Origin: Antedon mediterranea
Lineage: Eukaryota > Echinodermata > Crinoidea > Comatulida > Antedonidae
Assembly (NCBI RefSeq): GCF_964355755.1
Contig: NC_092671.1
Span: 15,230,501 to 15,294,500 of the forward strand
Length of the DNA: 64,000 nucleotides
Reading direction: 5' to 3'
Shown here: one piece after another, positions 25,601 through 33,015 of the stretch
Position numbering within the stretch: position 1 is the stretch's first letter
How the letters are laid out: every line of letters starts with the position of its first letter
Translations under genes and position numbers: made by a program
Notes under the pieces: model-generated
What the model was told of the DNA's origin: nothing
The model's database searches: none
The model's input: the letters and a program-made list of their open reading frames with translations, nothing else

Positions 25601-26719
25601 TTTTAAACACACAAATGGCCTATTTCATGCTCTAAATTGATAAAAACTAAATTTTGAGCTTTTTAAAATTTCAACGCGCGATTTCACGTGCATGACCTTG
25701 AAACGCCCGAGTTTTTATTTGCTAATATTTTTTACCTTGACCTCAAGTTTACGTGTAGTGATTTTCATTAATATGTGATAATGAATTATGGAGATATGAT
25801 TGATAATGTGATTTCACAAAATGGCGTATACGTGACGTCACGGATGAGTGATCACGCTGAAAAGCTTATTAGGACTAAGTTAACGTATTTGAAAGACATT
25901 GTGAAATTTTGGTAATCATTAACATTAAACTTTTTGAGATATTTGTTACACAAAATCTGTACAGAGAGAAATAAATAATAAGAATAAGAATAAAGATTTC
26001 ATACAATAACAATAGGTGATCATTTTATTCTAAATGATCACCTAATAAGAATAAGAATAAAGATTTCATACAATAACAATAGGTGATCATTTTATTCTAA
26101 ATGATCACCTAACAAGTCCAAAGTACAAAAGCAAACCAACCACTTAACAAGACAAGGCAGAGAAACGAACATTATATCAAAATACCTGTATATTGCATGA
26201 AACGTGCATGGTAAGTACAATTAATTCATATTAGAAATTTAGTTGAATAGTGTAATGTAAAACCTTTTTAGGAGACACCTTCAGGATCCAAAAAAGTGTC
26301 CCTTTATAGGGGTGTCCCTGGAATAGGGGTTGGCTGTGTTATGAATATTTTCCCTCATTCATTTCACAGGGAGGTGTCTCCTTAATTTAAGGGTGTTTCC
26401 CAAAGGATGGGTGCTACTGCATTACACGTTTTTATTATATAAATTAATTTAGGTTATAATAAGAACAATTTTAAAAGCAATCAATTGATTTTGAATCGTG
26501 GCAAAACTTGAAATGGTCAAATATCTAAATGAATCAAATGCAGAAGGAGGTAAGAAAGTCTATTATGGGGGTTAGTAAAACTGCAGCATTGCATCTCATC
26601 TTGTATCCATATAGCTTAGAGCGGGTATGTGTACTTTAGAGAAGGTTTAATTTTCACATTAGCTTGCACATACTTACTTGACTACTTGTTAAGCTATGTT
26701 GTGAGCTAATATCTTCCAT
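13562..26719 (-). CDS. SNCAIP: synphilin-1 orthologue, 5' part of gene (six coding exons)
   Basis: Synphilin-1 is a cytoplasmic ankyrin-repeat and coiled-coil adaptor known in vertebrates as an alpha-synuclein partner. Coding exons read in order: 26,719-26,678; 22,161-22,023; 18,860-18,228; 17,552-17,341; 16,654-16,469; 13,675-13,562. All junctions are GT-AG and keep frame, giving 442 codons. The start is MEDISSQHSLTSSQ; an in-frame TGA lies 13 nt upstream, so this ATG is the start. The region before the ankyrin repeats is acidic then Lys-rich, with no membrane segment. The ankyrin part (GNTLLHVAAKFSHLECLQYL, LTPTALAVK, HGQKMCMEWLISETSSVAEL, WSLLHIAARYGQ) aligns block by block with the synphilin-1 ankyrin region, including the 'ECLQ-L', 'LTPxxLAxK' and 'WxxSETxxxAEL' signatures. 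The third ankyrin block, coiled coil and C-terminus must lie left of 13,562 or outside the window. The general ankyrin call is very sure; the orthology is likely. Confidence 0.8.
13676..15030. other. synphilin intron, mostly featureless, with a tRNA-like fossil
   Basis: No exon seen. At about 14,618-14,675 the minus strand reads GTGTGGCGCAATGGTAAAGC ... AGATCAAAAGTTCAATC, a box A/box B pair at tRNA-like spacing. This is probably a decayed SINE head. Confidence 0.45.
15031..15739. mobile_element. foldback element with tandem GAAAAGAAGCCC repeats in its arms
   Basis: The left end TACCGTAAAACC and right end GGTTTTACGGTA are perfect inverted repeats. Inside each arm the motif CTCGAAAAGAAGCCCAT is repeated in direct and inverted orientation: left block 15,040-15,180, right block 15,598-15,730, the latter with three head-to-tail copies. 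The middle (15,180-15,590) is unrelated and non-coding. This repeat-within-terminal-repeat structure is typical of Foldback-type DNA elements. A clear target duplication was not found. Confidence 0.7.
16469..16654 (-). CDS. SNCAIP: synphilin-1 exon 5: first ankyrin repeat
   Basis: 62 codons, phase 0 at both ends, acceptor CCTTTTTAG and donor GTATGG. It encodes KYFLDSNESLCSISDLKGNT, then LLHVAAKFSHLECLQYLLAR, then VSPDLLQRENNDCLTPTALA, ending VK. The G-N-T-L-L-H-V-A-A core is a canonical ankyrin turn/helix. Cysteine and ECLQ spacing match the vertebrate synphilin repeat. Confidence 0.88.
17137..17212 (-). repeat. tRNA-like SINE fragment
   Basis: The minus strand carries GGTCCTGGGTTCAAGTCCTG, an excellent pol III box B (GGGTTCAAGTCC), about 40 nt after a decayed box A. 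Intronic and too degraded to be a tRNA gene. Confidence 0.5.
17341..17552 (-). CDS. SNCAIP: synphilin-1 exon 4: linker before ankyrin repeats
   Basis: 71 codons of Lys/Ser/Pro-rich sequence (SPRSKTKHKENVPPQDRHVK) ending in NERLLVKATMNGDLNKM. That end looks like the short helix that precedes the first ankyrin repeat in synphilin ('...LLxxxxxxxLxKI'). It starts by completing a valine codon from exon 3 and ends in phase 0 at donor GTAAAT. Confidence 0.8.
17625..17842 (+). mobile_element. SINE with LINE-like tail and (TTGAA)n end
   Basis: The head shows weak box A (TTAGCGTAACTG) and box B (GAGTTCAAATGAA). The 3' part ends in AATAAATGTTTTTTGAA followed by four ATTGAATTGA-type units. The same AATAAATGTTTTTTGAA tail occurs at the end of a LINE fragment near 58,600, which suggests this SINE uses that LINE's machinery. 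Confidence 0.55.
17845..18028 (-). mobile_element. tRNA-derived SINE, family A, copy 1
   Basis: On the minus strand GGAGCTGTAGCTTGGTGG (box A TAGCTTGGTGG) is followed by a decayed box B, the body phrase 'TGACCTAGTGCCAGAGTTGT', 'CTCAAATGAGACTT', and the tail 'CTGTAATTGGC'. It is collinear with the copies at 39,558 (+) and 22,205 (+). It abuts the SINE at 17,625-17,842 tail to tail. Confidence 0.7.
18228..18860 (-). CDS. SNCAIP: synphilin-1 exon 3: large acidic/basic disordered exon
   Basis: 211 codons, acceptor TATTTTACAG and donor GTAGTA. The first two thirds are acidic (EETINGNQSHDTIKGDDVDE, FIEEFEAISKYDEH). A Lys/Arg-rich patch (SKQKRKRNIKNGKTDKYRNG) and a Ser/Thr/Lys tail follow. Low hydrophobicity and no domain suggest a disordered region like the long N-terminal part of vertebrate synphilin-1. 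The KRKR patch could be a nuclear-targeting signal (inference). The long plus-strand openings over this exon are its antisense shadow. Confidence 0.8.
18861..22022. other. synphilin intron 2, no gene seen
   Basis: AT-rich intron. At about 20,045-20,330 a loose repeat of the phrases 'CTACTCATG(T/A)AAACCTGG' and 'CAAGTTTCCTT' occurs about three times. An 84-codon plus-strand opening at 20,356-20,610 has ordinary composition but no splice context and is not called. Confidence 0.45.
22023..22161 (-). CDS. SNCAIP: synphilin-1 exon 2: acidic N-terminal segment
   Basis: 46 codons and one base, acceptor TTTATTTAACAG and donor GTATCA. It encodes ETEDGQDAEEYDFENFNNEE, then DEMDYLARHFPYIAAQVMQN, then DPEASE. 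Strongly acidic with one amphipathic stretch (MDYLARHFPYIAAQVM). It joins exon 1 in phase 0 and exon 3 through a GAC codon. Confidence 0.78.
22205..22695 (+). mobile_element. SINE family A copy 2, split by a LINE 3' fragment
   Basis: 22,205-22,335 matches the SINE head and body (GAAGCTTGGTGATTGACATG, AGGGTTCAATCCTTCAGGGT, CTCATTCTACTCCACTCC). The SINE tail (TTTAATTGGCGAGTTTCTTG) resumes only at about 22,637. Between them is a degraded LINE ORF C-terminus (FFSLNAPTFFNSLSLDLLHF, compare the usual 'APxLWNSLPxxLR' motif) and a 3' UTR. So a truncated LINE inserted into the SINE. Confidence 0.65.
22951..24464. repeat. 1,514-bp tandem unit, copy 1
   Basis: It starts with AACTAGAATTTAATTCGTCA, which contains the perfect hairpin TAATTCGTCA-CTT-TGACGAATTA, then TAGGTGATCATTT. 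It ends ACAGAGAGAAATAAAT. It is followed directly by a near-identical second copy. Within the unit, two roughly 350-bp halves (from about 23,200 and about 23,550) are diverged relatives of each other: AATTGAGCAA(A/G)..., CAA(C/G)TGGCCATATGA/CATTTGATGA..., AGGTCACCT. The 80-90-codon minus-strand openings are chance frames. Confidence 0.9.
24465..25978. repeat. 1,514-bp tandem unit, copy 2
   Basis: A direct repeat of 22,951-24,464 with only scattered substitutions and a few indels, so the duplication is recent compared with other repeats here. It carries the same 5' hairpin, the same internal half-repeat and the same CGTGACGTCACG near the 3' end. The 67-bp palindromic tandem follows immediately. 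Confidence 0.9.
25976..26111. repeat. 67-bp tandem duplicate, each with a 13-bp-arm palindrome
   Basis: Two identical units of 67 bp begin TAATAAGAATAAGAATAAAG. Each ends in TAGGTGATCATTT-TATTCT-AAATGATCACCTA, a perfect inverted repeat (26,013-26,044 and 26,080-26,111). The arm sequence TAGGTGATCATTT also occurs just after the 5' hairpin of the 1,514-bp unit, linking the two structures. Confidence 0.85.
26265..26425. repeat. dispersed repeat 'GGGGACACCTTC' family
   Basis: Contains GGAGACACCTTCAGGATCC ... TAGGGGTGTCCCTGGAATAG ... GGTGTCTCCTTAATTTAAGG. Related copies lie at about 44,815-44,962, 46,365-46,535 and 53,035-53,205, with fragments near 32,495 and 40,446. The shared phrases are CAGGACCCAACAAAATT-like and CTATTTAGGGGACA. 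Superfamily unknown. Confidence 0.55.
26678..26719 (-). CDS. SNCAIP: synphilin-1 exon 1: start codon exon
   Basis: ATG at 26,719 followed by 13 codons (EDISSQHSLTSSQ) and a strong donor GTAAGT. A pyrimidine-rich acceptor (CTTTATAGCTTTAG) lies about 37 nt upstream, so the 5' UTR is itself spliced. An in-frame TGA between that acceptor and the ATG fixes the start. The first non-coding exon is not located with certainty; GACTGAGACCAGAG|gtgagt ending near 31,438 is a candidate. Confidence 0.72.
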
Positions 26720-26759
26720 ATTGGTCACTAGTCAACAACATCCACTGGGGATTACTAAA

Positions 26760-29150
26760 GCTATAAAGAATAAAACGCAATTACAATTAGCTCTCAGCTG
26801 AATGAACATAGACACAACGCCCATATTTATTTCATAATATAATATACAAACTCGCATAATTTGATACTGAATCAACTCGTTGCAAAGACTGACGCATATT
26901 TTATTTCAGAAAGCATTTAGATCACTCGGCTAAACCGAGAAATAGGTACAGTGCGTGTAGACTAGCTAATTTCAATGTATCGTAATATTTTTCATATGCA
27001 TGATAATATGCTAATTAATAATATAATAATTAATAGTAATATTTCAATTTAGGTAAAAATTAAAATAGATATGTTGAGAATTACATGCTTCAATATCATT
27101 TAAATTAAATGAGAAAAATAAGTATGAGAATCTTTGTATCAAAATGTTACTTTGGTGTGTGTGACATTTATGGGTAGTAAACAATGTCTTATGTCAACAG
27201 TAAATGTATTTAATGCTTATAACATTTGAGTTACATATTGATTTCTCATAAACTTAAGTGTCTTAATCAATATGGCTTGCAACTTATATTATAACATGTT
27301 TTTTATTGAAAAAAGGATTTTATTAATCCTTATCTATTGATTCATCGGAGAATATATGGATCCAGCTGTAAGGTCATTAATGGTCTACTATACATAAAGC
27401 AATAAATACAACTTTATTTTTTGAAGGTTTGCATGGCAAAATCAAATGTTGATATGATGATCAAAGCATATTGATCGAAACGTCAAGAATTTCAACAGTT
27501 CTTTGTGGTGTACCGCATCAAAATACAACTTTGTTGAATATTATTTATAATTAAAAACGTTAAAACACAAATTTAGCCTTGTATACGGAATCAACAAAAT
27601 ATCTAATTATATTCCTGGGGATAGTAAAATACTTTATCTTATTAATTAAGCTAATTAAAAATGTTTTAACAGCATTTTAAAGACAATATTTGTTTATTTG
27701 AAAATATTAACAATCTACCTTACAAAGCTACAGGTTTAAAAAAGAAACTAAATAAATGCCACAAATTTTGATCAGGCATAGAGGAGAAACATAATTTATC
27801 CTACAAACCATCTACAGATAATATTATTACTCAGATGTTTCATAATATTACAAGCATTATTATTATTTAATAAATTAAACTTACCCTACACTACAGGTAG
27901 AAAGGTGTCACAGGTTTAAATGTAACGGTTACTTCATACAAACTGTGAACTGTTATGGTAGTAGTAGCAGCCTAGCTATTCTATTATCCAATTAGTCACT
28001 TCATGATTGATCAGTGCTTGCCGACCAATTTTTTGCCTCATTAGGTACCAACAAAATTCACTAATCATAGCGCTAAACAATAACAATAAATCATACAGTA
28101 ACAAAAGATACCAAAACCGGTCTTTGTCACCAAAGCCCACAAAACAAAAATATGCCATTTACCCACACAACCAACATGGCATTAAAATACCAAGTTTTTT
28201 TCATTGATGGAATTATGAAGTGTAAAGCGGGGTTTTTATTTCTTTGTGTTTTAATCAAATTGTTGGATTAGTTTGTTTGCTTTGCTTACAACATTTCAAA
28301 TCCTGCTTTTTATATACTGTACCTTTTGCATTGATTTATTTATATATAATTCAAGATAAAACCTTATTCCAAATTTAATTCCAATTTAATTCCAGGGACA
28401 AAATAATTGTCAAATGAGGCCACTAGTGCAAAAAACAAGAGCATACACTTTTCCTGAACTATAAGTTTACATTCATAGGTAGACTGCATTAAACTTTGAC
28501 CTCTTGTTAAACCCTTATATCTCAATGTTTAACCCTTAACTTGTCACTTGCAATACAATCATAAATCTACATTTCAACCTTTCAATAACCCTGTGTATCT
28601 TTAGCATTTTATCCTTGTTAATATTTGTCGCCCCTATAAATTGCTAAACCTACATTGGTCTACACACATCAAAACGGTTAGACAAACTACAGTTAAGATC
28701 TGTCTACAATATCAAACTAGTTTGACAAAAAAGTGTGAAGTGCCTAAATATGGTGGTGATATGCCCAAATATGGTAGTCACAATCACATTTTTTTTGTCA
28801 CATAAAGACAGAGCTTTAGACAAACTGCAATAACTGCAACATCCATACTATTGATCAATATGGCACCACTGAAACACTAAATAAACATTTGTTATTGATT
28901 AATTATCAACCAAAATTAATATTATTATTATGTATCTGTAACACTGATGAATTTCACACAAAATTATGATATGATTACTTATCAGTATTCATTTACAAAT
29001 TTTTCTAACCGGGAATGACCGGTTATATTACATATCTTCCAATCCGCTTAATTTTCGAATACTGTAGGTACCTCAGAGGTATGCACTGAGTGTAAGTCTT
29101 TTTATAATACAACAAAATGTAAATCATATTCAAGATATATCTAATTCAGT
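26760..29150. other. noncoding stretch upstream of synphilin
   Basis: No coding exon seen. Apart from the MITE copy at 28,694-28,817 it is AT-rich unique-looking sequence. It may include synphilin 5' UTR introns. Confidence 0.45.
28694..28817. mobile_element. palindromic MITE, family M1, copy 1
   Basis: The ends read AAGATCTGTCTAC...ATCAAACTAGTTTGAC and ...TGTCACATAAAGACAGAGCTT. The centre has CCAAATATGGT repeated. The family consensus is TTAAAGCTCTGTCTACACTATCAAACT at both ends in inverted orientation, with a GTGATGTGCCCAAATATGG / CCATATATGGGCACATCAC core. Confidence 0.75.
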
Positions 29151-29174
29151 TACTGTTTATAAATATAAGCTTTC

Positions 29175-29490
29175 GGCATAGTAAATATCAGCACAGTATA
29201 AATATCGGAACAGTATAAATATCTGTACAGTATAAATATCTGTACAGTATAAATATCTGTACAGTATAAATATCTGAACAGTATAAATATCTGAACAGTA
29301 TAAATATCTGTACAGTATAAATATCTGTACAGTAATGGTATAAATATCTGTACAGTATAAATATCTGTACAGTATAAATATCTGTACCGTATATATCGGA
29401 ACAGTATAAATATCTGTACAGTATATATCGGCACAGTATAATATCGGAACAGTATAAATATATGTACAGTATATATCGGCACAGTAAAAT
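29175..29490. repeat. 17-bp minisatellite
   Basis: About 18 head-to-tail copies of TACAGTATAAATATCTG, with variants (CACAGTATATATCGG) of 15-16 bp towards the right end. Because 17 is not a multiple of three, the frames over it repeat YLYCTDIYTVQIFI-type nonsense. These are artefacts, not proteins. Confidence 0.92.
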
Positions 29491-29554
29491 ACTGCATGCT
29501 CTGCTTATTATAATTGATATTTCTATCATGTTTGCATTTGTTTTTTTTTCTTTT

Positions 29555-29625
29555 ATAACCTTTTCAGCTTTTTGGCTGTGGATTTTGATGTTTTTAATTA
29601 ACCATAATAAATAACTAAAAGAGAC
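29555..29625 (+). mobile_element. LINE 3' end fragment (family L-A)
   Basis: TTCAGCTTTTTGGCTGTGGA, then TTTTGATGTTTTT, then CATAATAAATAAC. It matches the 3' ends at about 35,137-35,200 and 41,088-41,140: a short CAGC(C/T)-4 nt-GGCTG stem-loop followed by an AT-rich tail. No coding part remains. Confidence 0.6.
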
Positions 29626-30223
29626 AAATAATTCTACACAATATAATAAAATATTCATACAATTTAGAAATGCATACACACACAAATGTAGGTTACTAGC
29701 CATAGTAAAATTCTCATGAATTGTTTTACATAACTAATTTCGTAACTGTCTATGGAATGTTTACTTAGAGGAATCGTTGGATGGAAATGATAATAAAACT
29801 GTAGGGAGCAAAGATGTGAAACACGTCTCCAAGTAGGCCAATTATATTCAATCACAAAAGAATGGTAGTCTTAAACACTAGTATATTATCAATATATAAT
29901 ATAAATGTCATTCACACTGAGAATGGGTTAGTGCTATCCGAAAGCTATGCAATATTCTTCTGGTTTTACTTTATGGATTTATCTCCATTAAGATCCAGCC
30001 ATTAATACTCACATCATTGTCATTTTTCCCCCTAGACATTACATATATATTTGTTTTTAAAATAATTTACTACTAATGTAAAAACTTTGAGGGAATATAC
30101 AAAAGACTAAATAAAAGGTTGTACGAGATCTGTGACAGGCAAACAAATATTCTCCATGGTATAATATAATTTTTTTATAAACAATCATACTGGAGGATCC
30201 TTATTATCATATACAGTATATAC

Positions 30224-30393
30224 CTCCTTTTCACATCGCCTAGCAATTCTGGAGTCTATCACCAGGGTGCAAACACCACACAAAACGGTTTTGATGGCCC
30301 GCTGTATGTAAACGTTGTTGAGTTTTGCTATGCTGTGAAAGGTGTAATATGGACAGAAATCTTGACGATGGCCAAAGAGAGCAAGGGTTTCAT
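30224..30393 (-). CDS. orphan exon candidate, unknown protein
   Basis: Minus strand, acceptor ...TTTTTTAAAG and donor GTATAT, 170 nt, entering in phase 1 and leaving in phase 0. It reads (D)ETLALFGHRQDFCPYYTFHS, then IAKLNNVYIQRAIKTVLCGV, then CTLVIDSRIARRCEKE. The composition (four Cys, balanced charge) looks coding. It is not in frame with the synphilin start exon, which has its own upstream stop, so it belongs to another transcript, to the synphilin 5' UTR, or is a pseudo-exon. Family not recognised. Confidence 0.35.
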
Positions 30394-30682
30394 CTTTAAA
30401 AAATATAATATGCATATTGTGAAATGTTCTTTACAAATCCCTTTTTAATCTACGTTCCCTACTAATACAGTACAAACACAACAAGCTTATTGTTTGAATG
30501 CTAACAGTTACTACTTATGATAGCAAACCCATTATTATAAACCACAACCTTTATTGTGAATACCAATACAGAATAAACACTTACAACTCTTTAGAAACGT
30601 CATGATCATATTTATTGTTAAACCTCAGTTAACTACTCGAGAACAAGTGCACAAAACACAGCACTTTTAATAATATAAAAAT

Positions 30683-30771
30683 TGAGATTTGTGCTGGCTT
30701 GAACCGAGGACGTTGCTAAATAGGCTATTGCTAACATGTACTTAAAGACAGTGCCACTCAATAAAGCAATT
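30683..30771 (-). repeat. tRNA-like SINE fragment
   Basis: The minus strand reads GAGTGGCACTGTCTTTAAGT ... CTCGGTTCAAGCCAGCAC. The box B (CGGTTCAAGCC) is good and the box A is weak. Confidence 0.45.
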
Positions 30772-32782
30772 ATCAATTAGACATAATGAACATGTCATTA
30801 GTAAATGAAATTATATCATTAAACTTATATATTCTTTACAATGAATGAAAATATTATATAAACTTATATATTCCAAGACCGTAACGAGCGGTTAAAACAA
30901 ATGAGGAAAAGATGCTTTAAATATAATTATTAATATAAAATATGACAATCTGTGCTGGGGGTTGGGGTGGGTGGCGAGCTCTCCTCGTCTGTCACATGCT
31001 GTCTACGGCCCTGTATTTTGCACCATAAATAAATTACCTAGATGTGAGAGGCTACGTACGGTAATCTACGCCTACCCGCCGTTTGAATGAACATTTACTT
31101 AGCACATATGCTTACAACATAAGCATGTCAGTCAGCCAACACATTAAAAACAACCTGTACTGTACACATTGTATTGTTTAATATCATCATATATTATTGA
31201 TTTTAAATATTACAATACACGGGCATGATAGGGATAAATGGATGATGAGTCATGGATGAATTATAATTAATACAACAAATCCCCAACCAAACCATATTTG
31301 GTGGAGAAAGTAACTGACAGGCCTCTTTGGCCCGCTCCTGTGTAAATGCCACTGTGCAGTTGACAATCATAAAGTAGGCCTGGCTAACTAATGGGCAGAC
31401 TATAAATAATATTGAATTTTAAAGAACACAAACTCACCTCTGGTCTCAGTCTTTGTTTTATTTTGTTCCTACATTTTATATTTATCAGTTATTTGGTGAA
31501 TCCTCCCTGTTGTGTTCTTCTATCCCATCATACAATCAGGATGTATCATCATCATCAGCATACAGTATAATCAACCTCATTTGACCTCCCATGCGTAACG
31601 CTGTGTTTACCTGTCCAACTACTACGTATGGAATGTTGTGAATAGCAAAGGGGGGTCCACACCGAAACCAAAGTACGTTCCCAAATGGATAAGTGGGAAG
31701 CATTAAAGTATTCATAAGAAAATAATATAATTATGATAATATCTTCATTGTATTTTTCTTCAAGGTTTTGACTAGTGACGGACGGTATTACCGGACAACG
31801 CGAGTATACAGTAAAGTATAGGCCTATCTAAAATAATAATAATTGTGTATGTGTTAAGGGCACATGCAAATCACATTTTCTATTCACCAATAAAAAAAAT
31901 CCAGTTTAGACGTACGCTATATAAATTTTCTTATTCTCATATTATACCGGAGTAGGCCTACACCAGGTTACGCAGGCCGGACTAATTCAGTGTTGAAGGA
32001 AGAAGAATATTCAACAAATTCATGTTGAAGCTGCTTAATTATCGAATAAAACTAATAAAAATGCATATACAAAATAAAGTAGTCGAGAAATGAGTAACAG
32101 GGATATTTCAATATTTTTTACAAATTCAAAATCAACGCGGAAAGTACACTAGGCCTACAACTTTGTTACAGATATTCTATATAAACACAAAAATTAAATG
32201 AAGCATCTGTGTAGTTAGGAATTGGATGATTTATAATGTTTACTGAAGTAAAAGTCTTTTGTAAAGATGTTTTGACACTGATCCACAGGATACAAAGGAT
32301 CATAAATGTTTTCTCTACATTTCGGTGAATCCGCATCACTCGTTTACTAATGGATAATTTAATATCAAAATAAATATGAAAAAACAATTAGCCTAAACAT
32401 CGATCATTCAATACTTGTTGCGAGTCTTTCATGGAAAAATACCTGTTTTATCCATGTTTTAAGTAAAGTAGGAATTTGTAGTCTAATAAAGTAGAGCACA
32501 TTTTTTGGGACACCTCTATTTAGAAGACACTTCTATAATCAATACTTCTATAGTATTAAGGGACACTTATTACAGCAGTAACATTACGGCAAACCTTTAT
32601 ATTCAGGGGTCACTTTTTTTTTTTAGGTTTATGTATAGTTATGTTATATTTATAGTATATATAAAATCGAATACTAAAGATGTATCTGGAGATGTATCAT
32701 AACAAAATTATTCTTATTAATTAAAAAATACTTTTTAAGCTTTCCAGATAAATACATTCGAAGTAATTCTACAGACAACAAA
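30772..32782. other. intergenic region between synphilin and the sialyltransferase
   Basis: The two genes are divergent here, so both promoters should lie in or near this interval. A candidate non-coding first exon for synphilin ends in CCAGAG|gtgagt near 31,438 (minus). No TATA box or CpG-rich core could be assigned with confidence. Confidence 0.35.
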
Positions 32783-33015
32783 ATGACGCAGTTATTATGT
32801 TTCAAAACGAGTAAAAGCACACCAAAACAAAAGATGTTGAACCAGTTATTTGGAGCACTTATATTGGGTGTTGTCTCTCTGGCGATATTCTGTTCCACTA
32901 TACATCTGAGAGGGTACCCGCCAAAGATTAAACAAGCCTCGAGGAAACAGGGACATCGCACCAAGCTTCGATTGTCAAATTACATAACTGCAGAAAAATG
33001 GGGAATGATCAACAA
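32783..33015 (+). CDS. sialyltransferase exon 1: signal anchor and stem
   Basis: ATG at 32,783 opens 77 codons plus two bases; donor GTAGGT. It encodes the short Lys-rich cytosolic tail, one hydrophobic segment and a basic stem start (KQASRKQGHRTKLRLSN). The frame would stop two bases past the donor, which supports the splice. No earlier in-frame ATG is close. Confidence 0.85.

Noticed and set aside
29150-29703. 115- and 171-codon minus-strand frames rich in YRYLYCTDIYT
   Set aside because: They read through the 17-bp minisatellite; the repeating peptide is an artefact of the period.
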